This document shows, piece after piece, positions 8,586-16,736 of a DNA stretch of 64,000 nucleotides. Source of the DNA: Anaeromyxobacter terrae (lineage in GTDB: Bacteria; Myxococcota; Myxococcia; Myxococcales; Anaeromyxobacteraceae); the NCBI RefSeq assembly GCF_022690685.1, contig NZ_JALCYY010000014.1, forward strand, positions 1 to 64,000, given 5' to 3'. Positions within the stretch are counted from its first letter, which is position 1. Every line of letters begins with the position of its first letter. Below the pieces are notes generated by a model. The model made no database searches, was not told the DNA's origin, and saw nothing but the letters and a program-made list of their open reading frames with translations. The position numbers and the translations under genes are program-made.

Positions 8586-9245
8586 ATGAAGAAGCTCCTC
8601 GCACTCTCCGTCGCGCTCGCCCTCGCCGCCTGCGGCGGCGGCAGCGACAAGAAGAGCCCGGCGCTGACCGGGAAGCTCTACGGCCAGACGTTCGATCCGT
8701 CCGAGATGGTCTTCTCCGGGCCGAGGTCGAGCGACTCCTGCAGCTTCACCTTCTCCGGGACGACCGTCGCGTTCGGGAACAGCGCCCTGATCCTCGGCTT
8801 CGGCGCGCAGAGCGGCGTGTGCGCGCTCGCCACGGACGCGTGCGCCGGCAAGAAGAGCTTCCCGTTCGTGTGGGGGCTCGTCGCGACCGCCAGGCTCGGC
8901 GGAGCGGCGCAGCCGCTCACGACCGGCTCGTACACCGTCTACGCCGACATCACGCAGGCGGTGCCCACGAACCCCCTCGATCCCATCCGCGCCGCGGTGT
9001 TCCAGGGCGACCGGACCGACGCGAGCTGCGTCCCGGACGCGAACCCGCCGGCCGCGACGGGCACGATCCGCATCGACGCCCTCTCCGCCTCGGCGGTGAG
9101 CGGCGAGCTCGACCTCACCTTCGCCGACGGGCAGGGGGGCTTCCTGCGCGGCCCGTTCACCGCCGTCCCCTGCGCCGGCGCGGAGTTCGACGCGTGCCTC
9201 CCCGCGCCGCCCGCGTGCACGACCGGCACTCCGACCTGCCAGTGA
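8586..9245 (+). CDS. Secreted lipoprotein of unknown function, coupled to the PAP2 gene
   Basis: It starts at MKKLLALSVALALAACGGG with a textbook lipobox (LAAC, Cys16) and a Gly/Ser linker, preceded by an AGGTCACC ribosome-site region. The 219-residue product is rich in small and polar residues and contains several cysteines (SCSF, GVCALATDACAGK, ASCVPD, VPCAG, DACL, ACTTGTPTCQ) that could form disulfides. The C-terminal half has LTFADGQGGFLRGPFTAVPC. No family recognised. Its TGA overlaps a GTG start for the next gene (GTGA), so the two are probably co-translated. Confidence 0.75.
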   Translation: MKKLLALSVALALAACGGGSDKKSPALTGKLYGQTFDPSEMVFSGPRSSDSCSFTFSGTTVAFGNSALILGFGAQSGVCALATDACAGKKSFPFVWGLVATARLGGAAQPLTTGSYTVYADITQAVPTNPLDPIRAAVFQGDRTDASCVPDANPPAATGTIRIDALSASAVSGELDLTFADGQGGFLRGPFTAVPCAGAEFDACLPAPPACTTGTPTCQ

Positions 9246-10153
9246 TCACCGCGTCTCGCGAGGCCGCCGTCGTGCGCCGCCTCGCGCTCGTCCTCGCCGT
9301 CGCGGTCGCCGCGGCGGCGCCCGCGGGCTCCCGCGCCGGGGAGGACGAGGGGGTGTACCTCGGCCCGCGCTTCCGCTGGGCCGAGATGCCCGTCCTGAAG
9401 CGGGTGCTGCACGACGTCGTCGCCATCCCCGCGAACGCGCCGCGCTGGAGCGCGGGCGAGTGGGCGGAGCTCGCCCTGTGGTCGGGCGCGGTCGGCGTGC
9501 TGATGTTCCCGCTCGCCAACCCGCGCGACGCGCAGCTCGATCGCTGGATCCACCGCGAGCTCGATCCGCGCCTGCCCACCGTCTGGACCGACTGGATGCA
9601 GCCGCTCCTCTGGAGCGGGATCGCGGCGGGCGGCCTCGGGACCTGGGCGTGGGCGGTCGCGAACGGCAACGAACGGGTCGCGCAGGGCTGCTCGCTCATG
9701 GGCGAGGCGCTCGCCGTCTCGCAGATCTACCACCTCACCTTCAAGTTCGCGCTCGGGCGCGACGGGCCCTGGGACGGTGACCAGAGCGGCGACATCAAGG
9801 GTCCGGCGAACGCGCTGCGCGTCTACCCGGCGGGCACCCCGTCCGGCCACGCCGCCACGATCTTCAGCCTCACCACCGCGGGTCTCTCGTACTTCCAGCC
9901 TCGGGGCTGGGTGCAGGCGCTCGGCTACGGCGCCGCCGGCACGCTGGTCGCGTTCCACGTCATCGATCACCGCCACTTCCTGTCGGACTCGCTGTGGGGC
10001 TCGGCGATGGGGTTCTACGTCGGGCGGTGGGTGGTCCGGCACCGTGCGTCGCCCCTCGACGACGCGGGCCGCGCGGTCCGCGCCCCGCGGGCGGCGATCG
10101 TGCCGCTCGCCGTCCCCGGCGGCGCCGGGCTCGCCCTCGTCGTCCGCAACTGA
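9242..10153 (+). CDS. PAP2-family (phosphatidic acid phosphatase type 2) membrane-associated phosphatase
   Basis: PAP2 enzymes remove phosphate from lipid phosphates such as phosphatidate or undecaprenyl pyrophosphate, on the outer face of the inner membrane. An N-terminal signal (RRLALVLAVAVAAAAPAGSRA) is followed by several hydrophobic helices. The phosphatase motifs are KFALGRDGPW (a variant of KxxxxxxRP with Gly-Arg-Asp), PSGHAATIFSL (motif 2, PSGH) and HVIDHRHFLSDSLWG (motif 3, with the catalytic His). The canonical Arg-Pro is replaced by Arg-Asp-Gly-Pro. I take the GTG at 9242 because it overlaps the upstream stop (GTGA); a GTG at 9272 just before RRLAL is the alternative. A small GC hairpin follows at 10168-10183. 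Confidence 0.78.
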   Translation: MITASREAAVVRRLALVLAVAVAAAAPAGSRAGEDEGVYLGPRFRWAEMPVLKRVLHDVVAIPANAPRWSAGEWAELALWSGAVGVLMFPLANPRDAQLDRWIHRELDPRLPTVWTDWMQPLLWSGIAAGGLGTWAWAVANGNERVAQGCSLMGEALAVSQIYHLTFKFALGRDGPWDGDQSGDIKGPANALRVYPAGTPSGHAATIFSLTTAGLSYFQPRGWVQALGYGAAGTLVAFHVIDHRHFLSDSLWGSAMGFYVGRWVVRHRASPLDDAGRAVRAPRAAIVPLAVPGGAGLALVVRN

Positions 10154-10233
10154 CCGGAGCGCCTCCCGCCCCCCGGTGGGGGCTGCGGTGCCATGCCGTT
10201 GATCCGCGCCAGGGCCGGTGTTTTCTCTCCCGC

Positions 10234-11190
10234 ATGCGCTCGTTCACCCGGTTCGCCTGGGCGGTCCTCACCTACAACCTGCTCGTCGTCGCCTGGGGCG
10301 CCTTCGTGCGCGCGACCGGGTCGGGCGCGGGCTGCGGCAAGCACTGGCCCATGTGCAACGGCCAGGTGGTGCCGCGCGCGCCCGCCGTCGAGACCGTGAT
10401 CGAGTTCACCCACCGCGCGATGAGCGGCGTGGCGCTCCTCCTCGTCGTCGCGCTGGTGGTCGCCGCCGTCCGCGCGTTTCCCGCGGGTCACCCGGTCCGG
10501 AAGGCGGCGTGGGCGTCGCTCGGGCTCATGATCCTCGAGGCGCTCGTCGGCGCGGGGCTGGTCCTCTTCGGCTGGGTGGCGAAGGACACCTCGTTCGCCC
10601 GCGGCTGGGTGATGGGGGTCCACCTCGCGAACACCTTCCTGCTGCTCGGCGCGCTCGCGCTGACCGCCGACTGGAGCGCGCAGCCCGGCGGGATGCGCTT
10701 CGCGGGGCGGGGCGCGATCGCGGGCGGGCTATGGCTCGGGTTCGCGTCGGTGCTCCTCGCCGGCGTGACCGGCGCGGTGGCCGCGCTCGGCGACACGCTC
10801 TTCCCGGCGACGAGCTTCGTCGAGGGGCTGCGCCAGGAGCTCTCCACCGAGGCGCACGTGCTCCTGCGCCTTCGCGTGCTCCACCCGTTCGCGGCGATCG
10901 CCACCGCCGGGGTGCTGCTCCTCGTGGCGCGGCTCGCCCTCCGGCTGCGCCCCGACGCGCGCGTCCGCCGCGCCGCGCTCGGGCTCGTCGGGCTGGTGGC
11001 GGTCGAGCTCCTCGCGGGCGTCGTGAACGTCGCCCTGGCGGCGCCCGTCTGGCTGCAGCTCGTGCACCTCCTCCTCGCCGACCTGATCTGGATCGCGCTC
11101 GTCCTCCTCGCCGCGGCGAGCCTCGCGCCGGGCCGCGTCGAGGTCACTGCCGAGACGCCTGCCGCCCTGCCCGCCGGCCTGGGCGGCTAG
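10234..11190 (+). CDS. ctaA: Heme A synthase / COX15-CtaA family protein
   Basis: CtaA/COX15 oxidises heme O to heme A for aa3-type cytochrome oxidases, in the inner membrane. The 318-residue protein has about eight predicted membrane helices in two four-helix halves. Conserved family marks are WGAFVRATGSGAGCGKHWPMCNGQVVP (with two extracytoplasmic cysteines), EFTHRAMSGVALL (heme-ligand His) in the first half, and RVLHPFAAIATAGVLL and LQLVHLLLADLIW (heme-ligand His residues) in the second half. The start is the ATG at 10234. No ctaB or oxidase genes are adjacent. Close relatives without oxidase neighbours are common in this family, so the exact product is inferred. Confidence 0.85.
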   Translation: MRSFTRFAWAVLTYNLLVVAWGAFVRATGSGAGCGKHWPMCNGQVVPRAPAVETVIEFTHRAMSGVALLLVVALVVAAVRAFPAGHPVRKAAWASLGLMILEALVGAGLVLFGWVAKDTSFARGWVMGVHLANTFLLLGALALTADWSAQPGGMRFAGRGAIAGGLWLGFASVLLAGVTGAVAALGDTLFPATSFVEGLRQELSTEAHVLLRLRVLHPFAAIATAGVLLLVARLALRLRPDARVRRAALGLVGLVAVELLAGVVNVALAAPVWLQLVHLLLADLIWIALVLLAAASLAPGRVEVTAETPAALPAGLGG

Positions 11191-11319
11191 CCACAGCCCC
11201 CCTCGCCGTTACCTCCCGGGAGGCGACCGGGTACAATGCCGCGCCTCGTGCGTGCGGCCGGGGGGCTGCGCTCGTCCCGAGCGCTGGCTCGGTCGCACGG
11301 GAGAACAGGAGAAACGGAA

Positions 11320-11937
11320 ATGCACGTTCGGTCCACCCGGGTCGTCGCGCTTGCGACCCTCGTCACCCTCATCGGCTGCGGCACCGCCGGAAAGCGCACG
11401 GCCATCGGCGGCGGCGCGGGCGCGCTCCTCGGCGCGGGCGTCGGCGCGCTCGCGGGCGGCAAGAAGGGCGCCCTCATCGGCGCGGGCGTCGGCGCGCTCG
11501 CCGGCGGCTCGGTCGGGCTCTACCTCGACAAGCAGCACAAGGAGCTCGAGAAGGTCGCCGAGGCGAAGCGCACCGAGAACGGGATCCTCGTGAACATGAA
11601 GAACGACATCCTGTTCGACACGGGCAGCGCCGACCTGAAGGCCGAGGCCGTCGCCCAGATCACGCAGGTGGGCGACATCCTGGCGAAGTACTCCGACGAC
11701 CGGATCCAGATCGACGGCCACACCGATTCGTCCGGCTCGAACGCGACGAACGAGGCGCTCTCGCGCAAGCGCGCCGACTCGGTCCGCACGGTGCTCGTGT
11801 CCCGCGGCGTTCGCGAGGAGCAGATCACGGTGGCCGGCTACGGCGAGTCGAAGCCCATCGCCGACAACGCCACGAAGGAAGGGCGGGCGAAGAACCGGCG
11901 GGTCGAGGTGCATATCGACGTGCCGAATCCGAGTTAG
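11320..11937 (+). CDS. OmpA-family lipoprotein with glycine-zipper segment (YiaD-like)
   Basis: The ATG at 11320 follows AGGAG at 11308-11312. The 205-residue product begins with a lipobox signal (VALATLVTLIGC). Residues about 28-70 form two glycine-zipper repeats (GGGAGALLGAGVGALAGGKKG and GVGALAGGSVG), which insert or pack in membranes. Residues about 95-200 are an OmpA peptidoglycan-binding domain: NDILFDTGSADLK, IQIDGHTDSSGS, SRKRADSVRTVLV, and AGYGESKPIADN ending in NRRVEVHI, with the expected Asp and Arg ligands for diaminopimelate. It most likely ties the outer membrane to the cell wall. A hairpin beginning at 11941 lies just past the stop. Confidence 0.9.
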   Translation: MHVRSTRVVALATLVTLIGCGTAGKRTAIGGGAGALLGAGVGALAGGKKGALIGAGVGALAGGSVGLYLDKQHKELEKVAEAKRTENGILVNMKNDILFDTGSADLKAEAVAQITQVGDILAKYSDDRIQIDGHTDSSGSNATNEALSRKRADSVRTVLVSRGVREEQITVAGYGESKPIADNATKEGRAKNRRVEVHIDVPNPS

Positions 11938-12319
11938 TGACGGGGGACTGCGTCCCCCGCCCCGTCGACGGCTGACCGCCGTCGCCGGGGCCCCACCCCC
12001 GCTCGGCGGGTCCCGTGAGCCTGCGCGCTCCCGCTGACGCGGGGGCACGCAGGCTCCCCGCCGGGAGGGGCTGCGCCCCTCCCCGTCGCTTCGCGCCGGG
12101 GCCCCTCCCTGCGGGCACGGCCGTTCCAATGGACGAAGTGGCTCGCGGGTCAGCTGAGGCTGGCGAGCGGTGGAGCGGTAGACCACTCGCCTCCTCGACT
12201 CCTGCCGCTCGTGGCTCGCTCGATCGCTGGCTTCGGCCGCTCCACCTGGCGCTGGCGAATGCCCTGTTGCGCTGCGCAGCTTCAGGGGTACGACGCGCCG
12301 CGGGCGTGGGGAGGGGAGC
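11938..12319. other. Intergenic region holding a cluster of stem-loops
   Basis: No gene is seen in these 382 bp. The first 170 bp contain four inverted repeats in a row: arms of 8 bp at 11941-11959 (CGGGGGAC/GTCCCCCG); 7 bp at 11966-11984 (CGACGGC/GCCGTCG); a nested hairpin at 12017-12056 (outer arms GAGCCTGCG/CGCAGGCTC, inner CCCGC/GCGGG); and GGAGGGGC/GCCCCTCC starting near 12063. None has a T-run. The remainder up to 12319 shows nothing I can name. Confidence 0.6.
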
Positions 12320-13276
12320 ATGCGAGATCGGATCGCGTGGCCGGAGCTGCCGCTTTCGCGCTGGAGCGACACGCGCGCGACGCTGCACATGTGGACGCAG
12401 GTCATCGGCAAGGTGCGCCTGGCGTCGACGCCGCTCGTGAACCACTGGTGGAACGTGCCGCTCTATCCGACGGCGCACGGGCTGACGACCTCGCTCATGT
12501 TCCACGGCGCGACCGGCTTCGAGATCTCCCTCGATCTCCTCGACCACCAGCTCGAGGTCACGACGAGCGACGGCACCTTCGGCGCGATGCCGCTCGTGGC
12601 GCAGCCGGTGTCGCGGTTCCACGCGCGGCTCATGGGGATGCTCCACGACCTCGCCATCGACGTGCCCGTCCGCACGACGCCGGTGGAGGTGCCCGATCCC
12701 ATCCCCTTCGAGAAGGATCACGTCCACGCATCGTACGATCCGGAGTGGGCGCAGCGCTTCTGGCGCGTGCTCCTCGCGACGACCCGGGTCCTCTGCGACT
12801 TCCGGGCGCGCTTCCTCGGCAAGGCGAGCCCCGTGCACTTCTTCTGGGGGAGCTTCGATCTCGCGCTCACGTTCTTCTCCGGCCGGCGAGCGCCGGAGCG
12901 GCCGGGCGCGGACCGGATCACGCGGGAGGCCTACTCGCACGAGGTGATGTCGTTCGGCTTCTGGCCGGGCGGCGGGGGGTTCGAGGACGCGGCGTTCTAC
13001 GCGTACGCCGCGCCCGAGCCGCCGGGCTTCGCCGACGCGCCGATCCGCCCGCGCGAGGCCCGCTACGATCAGGCGCTGCACGAGTTCCTCCTTCCCTACG
13101 CGGCGGTCTGCGCCGACGCCGATCCGGACGCGCGGCTCCGCGAGTTCCTCGAGACCGCCTACGAGGCGGGCGCCGAGCTCGGGGGCTGGGATCGCGCTGC
13201 GCTCGAGCGCGGCGCGCCGGCGGAGGCGGCCGCGGCGGCATACGGGGAGGGCCCTGGCGCCCCGCCGCTCCACTGA
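12320..13276 (+). CDS. DUF5996 family protein
   Basis: A soluble 318-residue protein without signal peptide. It opens with WPELPLSRWSDTRATLHMWTQVIGKVRLA and has HWWNVPLYPTAHGLTTS, DHQLEVTTSDG and VHFFWGSFDLALTFFSGR, which are the conserved blocks I associate with DUF5996. The family is widespread in bacteria; its function is unknown to me. The many conserved Trp, His and Phe residues suggest a ligand-binding pocket, but no catalytic motif is evident. The ATG at 12320 is preceded by GGGGAGGGGAGC, an adequate ribosome site. Confidence 0.8.
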   Translation: MRDRIAWPELPLSRWSDTRATLHMWTQVIGKVRLASTPLVNHWWNVPLYPTAHGLTTSLMFHGATGFEISLDLLDHQLEVTTSDGTFGAMPLVAQPVSRFHARLMGMLHDLAIDVPVRTTPVEVPDPIPFEKDHVHASYDPEWAQRFWRVLLATTRVLCDFRARFLGKASPVHFFWGSFDLALTFFSGRRAPERPGADRITREAYSHEVMSFGFWPGGGGFEDAAFYAYAAPEPPGFADAPIRPREARYDQALHEFLLPYAAVCADADPDARLREFLETAYEAGAELGGWDRAALERGAPAEAAAAAYGEGPGAPPLH

Positions 13277-13371
13277 GGCGCTGCGCCGACACCCCCCGCG
13301 GGCGTTGAGGCCCGCTCGCCCGCTGGGAATGGGAGGCCGAGCGGATCACGAACGGCACACGCGGAGGAGTC

Positions 13372-13779
13372 ATGAAGGAGACGCACGCCTGGAACGACCG
13401 GCTCGAGGTCGGGCACGAGGCGATGGATCACGACCATCACCTGCAGATCGGGCTCGCGAGCGCGTTCGTGGACGCGATCGAGCAGGGCCGCCCCTGGATG
13501 GCGCGGCGCCTCGCCGACCAGCTCCTCTCCTACAGCGTGGTGCACTTCGGCAGCGAGGAGCTGCTCATGGAGTCGAGCGCCTTCCCCGACCGCGACGCCC
13601 ACGCGGGCGAGCACGGCGCGTTCCTCGAGCAGATGCGCGAGCTGCAGCGCGCGTTCGCGAGCGGAGACGAGCAGCTCGCCACCACCGCCGCGCTCGATCT
13701 CCGCGCCGCCCTCGCCGCGCACATGAACGACGCGGATCGGCGCCTCGCCGCGCACGTCGCGCCGATCGCGCGCCGCTGA
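13372..13779 (+). CDS. Bacteriohemerythrin (oxygen-binding di-iron protein)
   Basis: Single-domain hemerythrins bind O2 at a non-heme di-iron centre and act in O2 storage, delivery or sensing. The 135-residue protein carries the ligand pattern: His20 in AMDHDHH, His58 and Glu62 in HFGSEELL, His77 and His81 in HAGEHGAF, and His117 with Asp122 in HMNDAD. The opening AWNDRLEVGHEAMDHDH is typical. A GGAGGAG ribosome site lies just upstream of the ATG. In a microaerophilic or anaerobic respirer it could handle O2, but nothing in the context proves a specific role. Confidence 0.92.
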   Translation: MKETHAWNDRLEVGHEAMDHDHHLQIGLASAFVDAIEQGRPWMARRLADQLLSYSVVHFGSEELLMESSAFPDRDAHAGEHGAFLEQMRELQRAFASGDEQLATTAALDLRAALAAHMNDADRRLAAHVAPIARR

Positions 13780-13986
13780 GGCGGCTTCATCTCCGAAAGC
13801 TCCGCGGGGCGGCGAGCACCCGTCCGTGCGTCCACGCCGTGCTCGCTGCGTGGGTCGCGCGCACGCACTCACTCATACATGGAGCGCTCGACGGGTCGCG
13901 TGTGCCCCGCCCTGTCGGGGTGGGGCGCGTTGACCCACCGCGATATCGACCTCTACGATGGCCCCTCCCATTCCGAGGAGGCGTGC

Positions 13987-14916
13987 TTGCCCTCACCCCG
14001 TGCCCTGTCCGCCGCCGCGCTCGCGGCAATTGCCCTCACCGCCTGCGAGGGCTCCCGCACCGACCCGAACCTCGCCGCCTCCGATCAGGCGCTCGCGGCG
14101 AATCACCAGATCCGCACCTGTGGCACCGAGACGCCGAGCGCGACGGAGCTGGCGCGCGTCTCCCGCGAGGTGGACGCGGCGCTGCGGACCTCCAACGCGG
14201 AGCTCGCCGCGGCGCGCACCGCTGGCTCGGTCGTCGTCCCGGTCTGGTTCCACGTCGTGAACCAGGGCGCCGGGCTCGCGAACGGCGACGTCCCCCAGTC
14301 CCTCATCGACGCGCAGCTCCAGGTGCTGAACGACGCCTACGCGGGCCGCTCCGGCGGCGCGCCGACGGCGTTCACCTTCACGCTCGCCGGCGTCACCCGT
14401 ACGACGAACGCGACGTGGTTCGGCTCGTGCGACGTCTCCTCGGTCGAGTCTCAGATGAAGACCGCGCTCCACACCGGCGGCGCGGGAACGCTGAACGTCT
14501 ACACGTGCAACCCGGGCGGCGGGCTCCTCGGCTGGGCGACGTTCCCGTGGAACTACGCCTCGAGCCCGAAGATGGACGGCGTGGTCGTCCTCTTCTCCTC
14601 GCTCCCCGGCGGTGGCGCCGCGCCGTACGACGAGGGCGACACCGGCACGCACGAGGTCGGCCACTGGCTCGGCCTCTACCACACGTTCCAGGGCGGGTGC
14701 GCCGGCGGGGACAGCGTCTCCGACACGAACGCGGAGCGCTCGGCGGCGTACGGCTGCCCGACGGGCCGCGACACCTGCAACGGGAAGCGCTATCCGGGCG
14801 CGGATCCGATCACGAACTTCATGGACTACACGGACGACGTCTGCATGTTCCAGTTCACCGCCGGTCAAGCGTCCCGCGCGGACGCGCAGACCGCGACGTA
14901 CCGTCCGGCGCCGTAG
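13987..14916 (+). CDS. Secreted zinc metalloprotease, M43 (pappalysin/cytophagalysin) type, lipid-anchored
   Basis: The TTG at 13987 is chosen because a GAGGAG ribosome site sits 6-7 bases upstream and the product then begins with a lipoprotein signal (LSAAALAAIALTAC). The 309-residue protein has VPVWFHVVNQG at the start of the catalytic domain and an extended zinc motif HEVGHWLGLYH with ligands at about His222, His226 and His232 and catalytic Glu223. Cysteine-rich loops follow (GGCAGGDSVSDTNAE, GCPTGRDTCNGKRYPGADP), then the Met-turn NFMDYTDDVCMFQF. All of this is characteristic of the M43B peptidases. It probably digests extracellular protein, in keeping with a predatory or proteolytic lineage. 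A terminator-like hairpin follows. Confidence 0.87.
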   Translation: MPSPRALSAAALAAIALTACEGSRTDPNLAASDQALAANHQIRTCGTETPSATELARVSREVDAALRTSNAELAAARTAGSVVVPVWFHVVNQGAGLANGDVPQSLIDAQLQVLNDAYAGRSGGAPTAFTFTLAGVTRTTNATWFGSCDVSSVESQMKTALHTGGAGTLNVYTCNPGGGLLGWATFPWNYASSPKMDGVVVLFSSLPGGGAAPYDEGDTGTHEVGHWLGLYHTFQGGCAGGDSVSDTNAERSAAYGCPTGRDTCNGKRYPGADPITNFMDYTDDVCMFQFTAGQASRADAQTATYRPAP

Positions 14917-14964
14917 CTCCACTTCACCTCGCCCGGCAGCCCGCGCGGGCGTCCAGACTGCTCG

Positions 14965-15003
14965 AGAGGCCCGGATGCCGCGAGGCGCCGGGCCTCTTCC
15001 ATT
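14965..15003 (+). terminator. Terminator-like hairpin after the M43 protease gene
   Basis: Perfect 10-bp arms AGAGGCCCGG (14965-14974) and CCGGGCCTCT (14988-14997) enclose a 13-base loop and are followed by TCCATT. The T-run is weak. Confidence 0.65.
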
Positions 15004-15062
15004 GCCGCCGGGCGCTCGCATGCTCTCCCGGCTGGGCGGCCCCGGCCGCTGCAGGAGGGGGA

Positions 15063-15266
15063 ATGACGGCCGAGCGCCGCGGGTTCGATCGCACGGTCCC
15101 CCCACCGGAGGTGTGTGTGACGACGTCCCTGGCCGTGCTCCTCGCCCTGTCGATCCTCGGGCTCCTCGGCGCCCTGGCCGTGCTGACGCGCGGGTCCGGG
15201 CCGGCACGGCTCCGCGCGCGCGTGACGGTGCCCGTCCGCGCGAGCCGCGCCCGCCGCCGCCGCTGA
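15063..15266 (+). CDS. Small single-span membrane protein
   Basis: The ATG at 15063 is preceded by an AGGAGG ribosome site at 15053-15058. The 67-residue product has a short polar N-terminus, one hydrophobic helix (TTSLAVLLALSILGLLGALAVL) and a strongly basic, Arg-rich tail. A GTG at 15117, also with a GGAG upstream, would give a 49-residue version that starts right at the helix. No homologue is recognised. The positive-inside tail makes a real membrane peptide plausible, but coding status rests only on the ribosome site and the helix. Confidence 0.4.
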   Translation: MTAERRGFDRTVPPPEVCVTTSLAVLLALSILGLLGALAVLTRGSGPARLRARVTVPVRASRARRRR

Positions 15267-15707
15267 CGGTGAGTCGATCCCTCGGCGCGCGCGCGACCCT
15301 CTCCCGGTCGGCGCCGCTCCGGTGAACGCGCATTCATGTCGGCGCGCGTGGGCGTCTTGCGCCCGCCGCCGGCATCCCCGCGTTCGAGCGTCCCCCGCGC
15401 GTGGGATGCTGCCGCCCTGGAATTCACGGTTCGTGCTGTACGCGCAGGACGCGCGCCTCCCACGTGAACGCGCTGGCAGGGGGTCCGGGGCGAACGGGGT
15501 AGACACCGTAGGTGAAGTGTGACGGCGGCCGAGGCCGCGGCGCGCTCCGCCGAGCCGTTCCGATGGGCCGAGCGCGACGCGAGCGGAGCGAGCTCGGCGC
15601 GCGAGCGCTCGCCAGGACGGCGCGAAGGCCCCGCGGCCAGGCTCCCGGGTTCAGCCTCCCATCGCGTCCGCTCCGCGCCCATCGTTCCGGCGAGGGGGGA
15701 CGCCACG
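15267..15707. other. Intergenic region, nothing recognised
   Basis: In these 441 bp I see only short open frames of shadow composition and no convincing ribosome site, hairpin or promoter. The upstream region of the aldo-keto reductase gene lies here. Confidence 0.5.
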
Positions 15708-16724
15708 ATGACGCGCCGAGAGTTCCTGGAGCTGGCGGCCGCGATGACGCTCGTGCCGCTCGCCGCGTGCGGCGGCCGGACGGGGCAGGGTGGGACGCAC
15801 GAGAGCGTCCCGGCGGCGGGCGGTGCGCTCCCGCAGCGGAAGCTCGGTCGTACGGGCGTGGCGGTGTCGCTCGTCGGCCTGGGCGGCTTCCACATGGGAA
15901 TGCAGGAGACGGAGGAGGAGAGCCTCCGCATCGTCCGCACCGCCATCGACGGCGGGATCACCTTCCTCGACAACTGCTGGGACTACAACGACGGCGAGAG
16001 CGAGCGGCGGATGGGGAAGGCGCTCCAGGGCGGCTACCGCGAGAAGGTCTTCCTCATGTCCAAGATCGACGGGCGAGACGCCGCGACCGCGGCGCGCCAG
16101 ATCGACGAGTCGCTCCAGCGCCTGCGGACCGACCGGGTGGACCTCATGCAGATCCACGAGGTGATCCGCCCGACCGATCCGGAGCGCTGCTTCGCGCAGG
16201 GCGGCGCGGTCGAGGCGCTCGTCGCCGCGCGCCAGGCCGGCAAGATCCGCTACATCGGGTTCACCGGCCACAAGTCGCCCCGCTGGCACCTCGAGATGCT
16301 GCGCCAGGCGGACGCGCACCGCTTCACGTTCGACACCGTCCAGATGCCGCTCAACGTCCTCGACGCGCACCACGACAGCTTCGAGAGGAACGTCCTGCCC
16401 GTGCTCGTCGAGAAGAACATCGGCGTCATCGGCATGAAGCCGCTGGCCGACGCGCGGATCGTGATGCAGGGGATCGCCTCCGCGGAGGAGTGCCTCGGCT
16501 ACGCGATGAGCCTCCCCGCGAGCGTGGTCGTCACCGGCTGCGACTCCGTCGAGCGCGTCGAGCAGGCGCTGCGCGTCACGCGGGGGTTCCGCCCCCTCAC
16601 CGAGGACGGCGTGAACGCGCTGCTCGCCCGCAGCGCGCCGGCGGGGCAGGACGGCGCGAACGAGCTCTACAAGACCACCGAGCAGTACGACGGGACGGCG
16701 CAGAACCCGCAGTGGCTCGGGTAG
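15708..16724 (+). CDS. Aldo/keto reductase with Tat signal and lipobox
   Basis: AKRs reduce carbonyl groups with NAD(P)H. Residues 1-22 (TRREFLELAAAMTLVPLAAC) combine a twin-arginine motif with a lipobox, so the protein may be exported folded and lipid-anchored, which is unusual for an NADPH enzyme. The catalytic barrel then starts with LPQRKLGRTGVAVSLVGLGGFHMG. The tetrad region is FLDNCWDYNDGESERRMGKAL (Asp and Tyr), MSKIDGR (Lys) and LMQIHEVI (His). GVIGMKPLADARI and SLPASVVVTGCDS lie in the cofactor half. Length is 338 residues. It is convergent with the nuclease gene, 12 bp apart. The substrate cannot be deduced. Confidence 0.85.
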   Translation: MTRREFLELAAAMTLVPLAACGGRTGQGGTHESVPAAGGALPQRKLGRTGVAVSLVGLGGFHMGMQETEEESLRIVRTAIDGGITFLDNCWDYNDGESERRMGKALQGGYREKVFLMSKIDGRDAATAARQIDESLQRLRTDRVDLMQIHEVIRPTDPERCFAQGGAVEALVAARQAGKIRYIGFTGHKSPRWHLEMLRQADAHRFTFDTVQMPLNVLDAHHDSFERNVLPVLVEKNIGVIGMKPLADARIVMQGIASAEECLGYAMSLPASVVVTGCDSVERVEQALRVTRGFRPLTEDGVNALLARSAPAGQDGANELYKTTEQYDGTAQNPQWLG

Positions 16725-16736
16725 CTGGAGCGCCGC

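Noticed and set aside
15322-15522. 66-codon open frame in the gap before the aldo-keto reductase
   Set aside because: No ribosome site, Cys/Arg-rich shadow composition.
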